A program made the translations under genes and the position numbers. The notes beneath the pieces are model-generated. The model saw nothing but the letters and a program-made list of their open reading frames with translations, searched no databases and was not told where the DNA came from. From CAXBNB01 sp965267535 (GTDB lineage Bacteria > Bacteroidota > Bacteroidia > Cytophagales > Cyclobacteriaceae), in contig OZ254082.1 of NCBI GenBank assembly GCA_965267535.1, forward strand, positions 992,001 through 1,056,000: a stretch of 64,000 nucleotides of DNA, in the 5' to 3' direction. The stretch's first letter is position 1. The number at the start of each line of letters is the position of its first letter. Below, piece by piece: positions 16,601 to 28,062 of the stretch.

Positions 16601-18826
16601 ATGTTGATAATAGAGGAAGAAAAGGAAAGAAAAGAAATACTAAATAGGTACAGGAAACTACTCAGGCATTCCAAACCTTTTTTGAAGAAAGATGACGCCA
16701 AGCTCATCAAAAAAGCATTTAATATTTCGAATGATGCTCACAAGGACATGCGACGCAAGTCCGGAGAACCCTATATCTATCACCCGCTCGATGTAGCTCA
16801 GATTTGTGTAGAGGAGATAGGGCTGGGCACCACGTCGATTGTTTCGGCACTGCTACACGATGTAGTAGAAGATACCGACTGGGAGATATATGACATAAGG
16901 AGAGAGTTTGGAGATAAAGTAGCTGTGATCATAGATGGGCTTACTAAAATTTCCAGCGTGCCGGGTGAAAACGCATCGGAGCAGGCAGAAAACTTCCGTA
17001 AACTGCTGCTCACACTGGCTCAGGACACCAGAGTGATACTCATTAAGCTGGCTGACAGGCTGCATAATATGCGTACGCTGGAGAGTATGCCTGAGCACAA
17101 GCAGCTGAAAATTGCTTCCGAAACTGCTTATATATATGCACCATTGGCTCACCGCCTAGGCTTGTATGCAATTAAGACCGAACTGGAAGACCTGGCGTTG
17201 AAATACCACGAGCCTCAGGCATATGAGGAGATAACGGCCAAAATAGCCTCGACCAAAGATGCTAGAAACAGGTTTATTCGCAACTTTATTAAGCCTATAG
17301 ACGAAGGCCTGAAAGCGCAGGGGCTCAATGTAAAAATAAAAGGCAGACCTAAATCGGTGTATTCGATTTGGAATAAGATGAAAAAGCAGGGTATTCCTTT
17401 CGAGGAGGTCTACGATCTGTTTGCCATACGCATAATTATAGACACGGAGCTGGAAAACGAAAAAGCTGCCTGTTGGCAGGTTTACTCGATCGTTACAGAT
17501 TTCTATCAACCCAACCCTGACAGGCTCAGGGATTGGATCAGTATACCAAAGTCTAACGGATATGAATCGTTGCATACAACCGTACTTACAGACAAGGGAA
17601 AATGGGTAGAAGTACAGGTCAGGTCTAAGCGAATGGACGACATAGCCGAAAAGGGCTATGCAGCTCACTGGAAATACAAGGATAATTCACCCAAAGAAAA
17701 CGAATCGGCGCTGGATGCGTGGATCAATAAGGTGAGAGAGACCCTGGAACAAAACGACATGTCCGCTATTGAGTTTGTAGATGATTTCAGGGCAAATTTA
17801 TTTAACGAAGAAGTATATTCTTTTACCCCTAAAGGGAAGTTGATCACACTGCCCAACGGGTCTACAGCTTTGGATTTTGCTTTTGACATACACACAGAAG
17901 TAGGAGCGCGATGTATTGGGGCGAAGATTAATAAAAAGCTTGTACCCCTCAATACCAAGTTGAGCAATGGAGATCAGGTAGAAATACTTACTTCCAACAA
18001 GCAGGTGCCTAAAGAAGATTGGCTCAAGTTTGTGACCACATCCAAAGCCAAGTCTAAAATAAAAGACTACCTGAAAGAAGATAAGAAAAAAGCTGCCAGT
18101 GAAGGAAAGGAGATAGTAATTAGAAAGCTCAGGCAGATGAAGCTGGAACTAAACAACCAGACCATCAACAAACTGAATGCTTACTTTGGCACCAAGACAC
18201 CTCTGGATTTCTTTCATGCTGTAGGTAAAGGCAAGATCGACCCGAAAGACATTAAGAAGATTACAGAGGTAAAGAAAGATCGGGAAACCCTTTCGAAGAT
18301 CAAAAACTTCATAGGTAGAAAGATCAAAGACAAAAAGGCTGCCGATGACAAAGAAGCACCCAAACAAGATGTGCTTCTGCTTGGCGACAACATGGACAAG
18401 CTGGATTATAAGTTTGCCAACTGCTGTAAGCCTATACCGGGAGATGATGTGTTTGGTTTTGTGACCATCAATGACGGCATCAAAATTCATCGAAACTCCT
18501 GTCCGAACGCCAACGAGCTAATGGCCAATTATGGATACCGTATAGTAAAAGCTAAGTGGACATCTCAGCAGGAAATAGCTTTCCTTGCCGGCCTCAAGGT
18601 TATAGGTACAGACCGCATGGGTATGATTAACGATATTACTAAAATTATATCCGAAGAGTTGAAAGTAAACATGCGTGCTATCACTATAGAGACTGATAAT
18701 GGAATTTTTGATGGTAACATTCAGCTATTTGTCAACGATACCAAGCATTTGGATACACTTATTAAAAAATTAAAAAAAGTACCTGGTGTGGAGCAGGTAA
18801 ATCGCTACGACCTTTTTGAAAAATAA
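16601..18826 (+). CDS. spoT: Bifunctional (p)ppGpp synthetase/hydrolase (Rel/SpoT)
   Basis: Stringent-response enzyme making and degrading (p)ppGpp. The N-terminal HD hydrolase domain keeps His61 and HDVVEDT (about residues 86-92); the synthetase domain has KGRPKSVYSIWNKM, YDLFAIRII, NGYESLHTTV and EVQVRSKRMDD; then a TGS domain (VYSFTPKGKLITLPNGSTALDFAF), a cysteine-containing zinc-finger/conserved region (YKFANCCKPIPGDDVFGF) and a C-terminal ACT domain. The RLRD motif before NGYESLHT corresponds to the basic RXKD form of bifunctional enzymes rather than the EXDD of RelA. 741 residues. It stands alone between tRNA-Leu and the Fur-like gene. Confidence 0.95.
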   Translation: MLIIEEEKERKEILNRYRKLLRHSKPFLKKDDAKLIKKAFNISNDAHKDMRRKSGEPYIYHPLDVAQICVEEIGLGTTSIVSALLHDVVEDTDWEIYDIRREFGDKVAVIIDGLTKISSVPGENASEQAENFRKLLLTLAQDTRVILIKLADRLHNMRTLESMPEHKQLKIASETAYIYAPLAHRLGLYAIKTELEDLALKYHEPQAYEEITAKIASTKDARNRFIRNFIKPIDEGLKAQGLNVKIKGRPKSVYSIWNKMKKQGIPFEEVYDLFAIRIIIDTELENEKAACWQVYSIVTDFYQPNPDRLRDWISIPKSNGYESLHTTVLTDKGKWVEVQVRSKRMDDIAEKGYAAHWKYKDNSPKENESALDAWINKVRETLEQNDMSAIEFVDDFRANLFNEEVYSFTPKGKLITLPNGSTALDFAFDIHTEVGARCIGAKINKKLVPLNTKLSNGDQVEILTSNKQVPKEDWLKFVTTSKAKSKIKDYLKEDKKKAASEGKEIVIRKLRQMKLELNNQTINKLNAYFGTKTPLDFFHAVGKGKIDPKDIKKITEVKKDRETLSKIKNFIGRKIKDKKAADDKEAPKQDVLLLGDNMDKLDYKFANCCKPIPGDDVFGFVTINDGIKIHRNSCPNANELMANYGYRIVKAKWTSQQEIAFLAGLKVIGTDRMGMINDITKIISEELKVNMRAITIETDNGIFDGNIQLFVNDTKHLDTLIKKLKKVPGVEQVNRYDLFEK

Positions 18827-18982
18827 AAAAACAAAAACACCATCAGAAAGAGAAAACAAAACTAAAACCGACAAAGTCCATAAAGATGTTTGTGAATCCG
18901 GCAGGAAAAAGCGCGCGGAGGTAAGTGCAATGGCTTGTCGCTCAGTAAATAAAGAGTGATAATGAATTCAAATCGAACATTG

Positions 18983-19014
18983 TTGCTATACATTGGTTTT
19001 TAAATCTATATTTG
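18983..19014 (+). promoter_or_regulatory. Promoter of the Fur-like gene
   Basis: TTG at 18983-18985 and TATATTTG at 19007-19014, separated by 21 bases, the same spacing as the rRNA promoters in this window. The predicted leader to ATG 19076 is about 55 bases. The rest of the 18,827-18,982 gap shows no gene. Confidence 0.65.
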
Positions 19015-19075
19015 CAGCCCTAAGTTCTTCTGTTCGTTGAAATGGTGTGACCATTCTAAAGCAATAAGTACATTA

Positions 19076-19531
19076 ATGTCAGTAACTACCAAGATATTCG
19101 AAGAAGTAAAAAACATTTTTACTCAATTTCTTGAAAACAAGGGTTTGCGTAAGACACCTGAGCGTTACGCCATACTAGAAGAAATCTATAGTAAGTCGGG
19201 GCATTTCGATGTAGAGTCGCTCTACATCAGTATGAAGAACAAGAACTACCGAGTGAGTCGTGCTACTGTCTACAATTCCCTGGATTTATTGGTAGAATGC
19301 GATTTGGTTACCAAACACCAATTCGGGCAGAACCTGGCTCAATATGAAAAGTCGTTTGGATTTAAGCAGCACGACCACATATTAATGGAAGAGTCAGGCA
19401 AAGTGCTGGAGTTTTGTGATCCCCGGATTCAAAACATCAAGAAAACACTCGAAGACATGTTTGATATTGAGATTACACATCACTCACTCTATTTTTTTGC
19501 CAGGGAAAGAAAAAAAGAAGAAAACCAATAA
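19076..19531 (+). CDS. Fur-family transcriptional regulator
   Basis: 151-residue DNA-binding repressor of the ferric-uptake-regulator family, starting at ATG 19076; the frame also opens at a TTG at 19037. Winged-helix segment: KGLRKTPERYAILEEIY ... HFDVESLYISMKNKNYRVSRATVYNSLDLL. Dimerisation/metal segment: QHDHILMEESGKVLEFCDPRI ... EITHHSLYFFA. The usual structural-zinc CxxC after HDH is missing (ILMEES), leaving the regulatory-type ligands HDH and HH. It could therefore be a Fur or PerR-type sensor without the structural zinc site; which metal or peroxide it senses cannot be told. It is followed by a STAS gene and purA. Confidence 0.88.
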   Translation: MSVTTKIFEEVKNIFTQFLENKGLRKTPERYAILEEIYSKSGHFDVESLYISMKNKNYRVSRATVYNSLDLLVECDLVTKHQFGQNLAQYEKSFGFKQHDHILMEESGKVLEFCDPRIQNIKKTLEDMFDIEITHHSLYFFARERKKEENQ

Positions 19532-19596
19532 CCCTCCTTTATTTATAAGCAAAGAGCATAACACTGTTCCTAGAGTTATTATAATACACACAAATT

Positions 19597-19938
19597 ATGA
19601 AGTTTAAGTACAACACCGACGATAGCATTATGCGCATTCATTTCTCCGGCGACCTGATAGGAGAAGAAAATGGGCCAGAGGTAGTAGAAGCTGTAAACAA
19701 TGAGATTATAAATAATATTACGCTTTGTGCGGTAGATATATCCGATGTACGCTATATCAACAGTAGCGGCATAGGTGTATTGATTACTATACTCACCAAG
19801 TTTAGAAACAAAAACGGTGAAGTGGTTTTGGTAAACCCGTCCGAGCACGTTAAAAAATTATTAGTTATTACGAAATTAAATGCCATATTCACCATAGCAG
19901 ATAGCATGGAAGAGGCGATAAACGAATTGAAAAAGTAA
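19597..19938 (+). CDS. STAS-domain protein (anti-sigma-factor-antagonist-like)
   Basis: 113-residue single STAS domain. The conserved loop is VDISDVRYINSSGIGVLI (about residues 45-62), with the serine pair at the position phosphorylated in SpoIIAA and RsbV; C-terminal helix KLLVITKLNAIFTIADSMEEAI. No anti-sigma kinase is encoded nearby, so the partner is unknown. It ends 3 bases before purA, so the two are almost certainly co-transcribed; the link to purine synthesis may be only positional. Confidence 0.88.
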   Translation: MKFKYNTDDSIMRIHFSGDLIGEENGPEVVEAVNNEIINNITLCAVDISDVRYINSSGIGVLITILTKFRNKNGEVVLVNPSEHVKKLLVITKLNAIFTIADSMEEAINELKK

Positions 19939-19941
19939 ACT

Positions 19942-21210
19942 ATGGCTGTAGATGTATTGCTAGGCCTTCAATGGGGCGATGAAGGTAAGGGTAAAATTGT
20001 AGATGTACTTACCCCAAAATATGATGTGATTGCCCGGTTTCAGGGAGGACCCAATGCCGGCCACACCCTGAAATTTGAAGACACCAAACATGTGTTGCAC
20101 CAGATTCCCTCCGGAATATTTCATAAAGGCGCACTCAATGTAATAGGAAACGGTGTGGTGTTGGATGCTATCACTTTCAAAAAAGAAATAGAAGCATTGC
20201 GTCAGATGGACGTGTTCGATCCCGATAGTTTGGTGGTCTCTAAGAAAACCCAGATGATCGTGCCCACTCATCGCTTACTCGATGCAGCCTATGAAGAATC
20301 CAAAGGAGCTAAAAAGATAGGCTCTACCCTAAAAGGCATAGGACCTACCTATGAAGATAAGGTTTCCAGAAACGGACTAAGGGTAGGGGATATCATTAGC
20401 CCCGACTTCAAGGATAAATACGGTAAGTTGAAAAAGAGACATACCGACATCCTGGACAGCTATAATTTTGAGTATGACCTGGAACCACTCGAGAAAGAGT
20501 TTTTTGAAGCGGTTGACTACCTGCGCACCTTTACGCTGGTAGATAGTGAATACCTGCTCAATCAGGAGTTGAAGTCCGGCAAAACCATTTTAGCAGAAGG
20601 GGCGCAAGGTTCTCTGCTGGATATAGATTTTGGAAGTTATCCTTTTGTTACCAGTTCCAACACCACTACGGCGGCAGCCTGTACAGGCTTGGGCATAGCT
20701 CCCAACAAGATAGGAGAAGTGTTTGGAATATTCAAAGCCTATTGTACCCGTGTAGGGAGTGGACCGTTTCCTACCGAACTCTTCAATGATGAAGGAGAGC
20801 TTATGCGCAAAAACGGAGCAGAGTTTGGCGCTACTACCGGAAGGCCCAGAAGATGTGGCTGGCTCGACCTGCCAGCCCTCAAATACGCAATCATGGTATG
20901 TGGAGCTACCAAGCTCTACATGATGAAAGCAGATGTATTGTCAGGCTTTGGAGAGATAAAGGTATGTACGCACTACAAAAACAAAGAAGGGGAGCTGCTA
21001 TCGAGCATTCCGTTTGACCTTGGGGAAGAAGGGCTGACCCCCGTTTATAAAACCATGGAAGGCTGGCAGGACGATCTTACGGCCATGACCTCATTCGATC
21101 AGCTGCCCAAGCAGTTAATCGATTATATCACCTTTATAGAGAAAGAAGTAGAAGTGCCTATAGAGATTGTTTCTATAGGGCCTGATAGAAAGCAAACCCT
21201 TATTCGATAA
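19942..21210 (+). CDS. purA: Adenylosuccinate synthetase
   Basis: GTP-dependent conversion of IMP and aspartate to adenylosuccinate, the first committed step to AMP. Signatures: QWGDEGKGKIVD near the N-terminus with catalytic Asp, GGPNAGHT (catalytic His), GSTLKGIGPTYEDK, EGAQGSLLDIDFGSYPFVTSSNT, TRVGSGPFPTEL and TTGRPRRCGWLDLPALKYA. 422 residues, normal. Last gene of the STAS-purA pair, ending at a strong terminator. Confidence 0.98.
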   Translation: MAVDVLLGLQWGDEGKGKIVDVLTPKYDVIARFQGGPNAGHTLKFEDTKHVLHQIPSGIFHKGALNVIGNGVVLDAITFKKEIEALRQMDVFDPDSLVVSKKTQMIVPTHRLLDAAYEESKGAKKIGSTLKGIGPTYEDKVSRNGLRVGDIISPDFKDKYGKLKKRHTDILDSYNFEYDLEPLEKEFFEAVDYLRTFTLVDSEYLLNQELKSGKTILAEGAQGSLLDIDFGSYPFVTSSNTTTAAACTGLGIAPNKIGEVFGIFKAYCTRVGSGPFPTELFNDEGELMRKNGAEFGATTGRPRRCGWLDLPALKYAIMVCGATKLYMMKADVLSGFGEIKVCTHYKNKEGELLSSIPFDLGEEGLTPVYKTMEGWQDDLTAMTSFDQLPKQLIDYITFIEKEVEVPIEIVSIGPDRKQTLIR

Positions 21211-21223
21211 GGACTGCTCAGAC

Positions 21224-21271
21224 AAAAGCAAACAGCCCCTATCTGGCATCAGGTAGGGGCTGTTTGCTTTT
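21224..21271 (+). terminator. Terminator after purA
   Basis: Long stem (AAAAGCAAACAGCCCCTA with the complementary TAGGGGCTGTTTGCTTTT) containing one G-T pair, a 4-base loop and terminal T residues, 13 bases after the purA stop. Confidence 0.93.
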
Positions 21272-21667
21272 AGAGCTTACTGTCAATAGCATGGCTTTAT
21301 GTATTCCCCTTGTTTTCGGCGCAGATTTCCTTTTTTAGATGAGATAGACCTGGAGATGGACTTGTATTTACCCTCAGGCTTTAACTGAGATAAAGGGTTG
21401 TGTTTATTCTGACAAGGTCAAACGTAGCGCTCTTTTTTTTTACAGAATCAATGAGCTGCCCTTCGGACATTAGTTTTCGCTATGTTTTTCAGAGGGTAAG
21501 CGGAGTTGGTACGCATGCCCGATATATTTTCGAAAGATGCAAAGTAGAGAAGCCCCCCCCAGCCTTTCTCTTGAGTAGATATCCGGTTAGGTTTAAATTT
21601 TAATTCGCTGGAGGTCAGTGTCTTGATACGTTGTTGACAATAAAAGTAAAATAATTGGGAATAATAG
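21272..21667. other. Non-coding gap before the rRNA promoters
   Basis: No convincing gene was seen. A 67-codon frame at 21400-21603 starts with a rare codon and has no recognisable motif. No tmRNA, SRP RNA or 6S RNA signature was recognised. Confidence 0.5.
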
Positions 21668-21700
21668 TTTGTAAAAGAGAAAATAAGGTGTTTATCTTTG
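21668..21700 (+). promoter_or_regulatory. rRNA operon promoter P1
   Basis: TTTG (21668-21671), 21-base spacer, TATCTTTG (21693-21700), followed immediately by the G/C-rich discriminator CGCCCCGC. Same design as P2 and P3. Confidence 0.85.
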
Positions 21701-21747
21701 CGCCCCGCTTGAGAGAAGAAGACGAGATTTTTCGCAAGAGCGGGGGA

Positions 21748-21760
21748 GTACTTTGAAATG
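21748..21760 (+). promoter_or_regulatory. boxA-like antitermination motif, copy 1
   Basis: GTACTTTGAAATG, two mismatches from the consensus GTTCTTTGACATG derived from the four copies in this operon. It lies about 48 bases after P1. An antitermination role is inferred by analogy with rrn boxA. Confidence 0.35.
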
Positions 21761-21881
21761 ATGCACTATAAAAACCACAGTCATTTTCTGGTTTGGATGG
21801 AGAGAGTTTCTCTAAAGAGATAGAGGGATTTTCAGTCAGATCAGGTTTTGAAAAAATATTTAAAATTTATTTCAAATATTT

Positions 21882-21914
21882 TTTGGTTTTGGGGAAATAC
21901 TTTTTTTATCTTTG
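21882..21914 (+). promoter_or_regulatory. rRNA operon promoter P2
   Basis: TTTG (21882-21885), 21-base spacer, TATCTTTG (21907-21914), then CGCCCCGA. A second TTTG at 21888 gives a 15-base spacer and is less likely. Confidence 0.85.
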
Positions 21915-21955
21915 CGCCCCGATTTGGTTGAAACACATCAAAACGACTAAGAAAA

Positions 21956-21968
21956 GTTCTTAGACATG
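21956..21968 (+). promoter_or_regulatory. boxA-like antitermination motif, copy 2
   Basis: GTTCTTAGACATG, one mismatch from the operon consensus, about 42 bases after P2. Confidence 0.4.
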
Positions 21969-22117
21969 CTGAAGATACAAGAGTAAAACGGTGAGCAATA
22001 AGTTGCTGACGTTTGCGAGTTGAGATTGATATTGAGGGTTAAATTAACCCTTTAAAATCGACAAGTCGACTACCTTAAAACACTGAAAAAACTTTTTAAA
22101 AATTAATTAAAAAAATG

Positions 22118-22150
22118 TTTGTCGGTTAGAAAAATATAGTTGTATCTTTG
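22118..22150 (+). promoter_or_regulatory. rRNA operon promoter P3
   Basis: TTTG (22118-22121), 21-base spacer, TATCTTTG (22143-22150), then CATCCGCT. It is preceded by a near-perfect palindrome AGGGTTAA-A-TTAACCCT at 22035-22051. Confidence 0.85.
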
Positions 22151-22345
22151 CATCCGCTTAACGGCAGAGAGGTAAAAATCAAAGCAGTGAAGCAAACAAA
22201 ACACGGGTAAAATCAGCAGGATTAACCCTTAGCAAATCAGATTGAGAAACGAGGATTTGTACTATTGACTTACAGTAAATCAGAACGCTACCCCTGACAG
22301 TATTTAACGGTAGCCGGCGATGCGCTGACAAAACGAGTCGAAAAA

Positions 22346-22358
22346 GTTCTTTGAGGTG
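22346..22358 (+). promoter_or_regulatory. boxA-like antitermination motif, copy 3 (16S leader)
   Basis: GTTCTTTGAGGTG, about 155 bases before the 16S gene. Position and likeness to bacterial rrn boxA suggest recruitment of Nus factors. Confidence 0.45.
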
Positions 22359-22512
22359 ATGATAATTGATAACAAACCGCTTAAACGGAATCCCGAACAT
22401 TTATAATGTTCAGTGATTTTCTTTTGAGATATTAAAAAAAGGGTTGGGCATCAGACAACATTGGAATGCGTTATAAACGTGTTCGACTCTGTATAGAGTA
22501 TAAGAATTATTA

Positions 22513-24034
<1,522 letters not shown>

Positions 24035-24153
24035 GGAGATGTCAACCTTTTTTAGAGGTTTGTTATCATTATCACCTTAAGATATTTATTGCAGCGATTC
24101 AGTTAGCAATTAGAGATTGTCGATTGATGATTGAATATTGAGAATTGAAAAGA

Positions 24154-24227
24154 GGGCTTATAGCTCAGCTGGTTAGAGCGCTACACTGATAATGTAGAGG
24201 TCCGAGGTTCGAGTCCCCGTAAGCCCA
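24154..24227 (+). tRNA. tRNA-Ile(GAU)
   Basis: 74 bases: acceptor GGGCTTA/TAAGCCC with discriminator A, anticodon stem CTACA/TGTAG with loop CTGATAA (anticodon GAT), T loop GGTTCGAGTCC. In the 16S-23S spacer as usual. Confidence 0.98.
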
Positions 24228-24238
24228 CACGAGTGGAT

Positions 24239-24312
24239 GGGGGATTAGCTCAGCTGGCTAGAGCACTTGCCTTGCACGCAAGGGGTCAACGGTTCGAATC
24301 CGTTATCCTCCA
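24239..24312 (+). tRNA. tRNA-Ala(UGC)
   Basis: 74 bases: acceptor GGGGGAT/ATCCTCC with one G-T pair and discriminator A, anticodon stem CTTGC/GCAAG with loop CTTGCAC (anticodon TGC). It lies 11 bases after tRNA-Ile. Confidence 0.98.
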
Positions 24313-24512
24313 CTAATTTTGGTATTGAGTAGTTAGTACTTAGACCAAAGAAGATCTAAACAGAAGGTTTAGATAAAAAATATTGAAATGCTTACTTGAG
24401 AGAAATCTCAATACTCAGTATTAGATACTGAAAAGCACTAAGCTAGATGCTGAATAAGCGTTAGAGTAATGAGCCATTACCGATGCGAGGTCAGCTATAG
24501 ACTAGCAGAAAA

Positions 24513-24525
24513 GTTCATTGACATG
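24513..24525 (+). promoter_or_regulatory. boxA-like antitermination motif, copy 4 (23S leader)
   Basis: GTTCATTGACATG, one mismatch from the operon consensus, about 95 bases before the 23S gene. A boxA-like copy before both 16S and 23S is the arrangement known for other bacterial rrn operons. Confidence 0.45.
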
Positions 24526-24617
24526 TTGTGAAAGAGAGAATACAAACACAGTAGGTAGTGTATAGAGATATACATTATAAAAATTATTAATTCTTGAAAT
24601 AGAGAATTATCGTTATA

Positions 24618-27496
<2,879 letters not shown>

Positions 27497-27636
27497 AACG
27501 GTGTAGTATTTTTTCTTTCACAGCAATCATGTCAATCTGGTATTGATTATTTATACTAGAGATGAACAAAAGATATTAAATGCGAGACGGCAGGTCTCAG
27601 TACTAGGTAGTCTCTTAGTACATGCATGAAGATTTT

Positions 27637-27745
<109 letters not shown>

Positions 27746-27771
27746 TTTATTATTAACCACGATAGTGGATG

Positions 27772-27802
27772 AACCCCAGCATTAATTTGTTGGGGTTTTT
27801 TT
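27772..27802 (+). terminator. rRNA operon terminator
   Basis: Stem AACCCCAGC/GTTGGGGTT with an 8-base loop and a run of seven T, 26 bases after 5S. The following 27,803-28,062 stretch shows no gene. Confidence 0.93.
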
Positions 27803-28062
27803 ATATCCTATCCTAAGCTAATTCCATAACTTATAACTACCGGGGAGTGGTAATGGTTGGTATTTGTTGTAGTTTTAGGGATTACTCAATGCTAGTTATG
27901 TCAGCCTGTTAAATTTTGCTATGTAGAAATTGAGTGTAATGGTTAACGTTCTTTTTAAGTTATTTTGCCGGCTAGATTGAGCTATTGAGTGGTGTGAGGA
28001 TTGACTAAAAAATTATGAGTTGAGCTTAGTTTTGCCTTTAGGGATAATATTAAACACATTTT

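Noticed and set aside
21400..21603. 67-codon frame in the gap between purA and the rRNA operon
   Set aside because: It starts at a rare codon, has no motif, hydrophobic pattern or promoter, and its composition matches non-coding surroundings.
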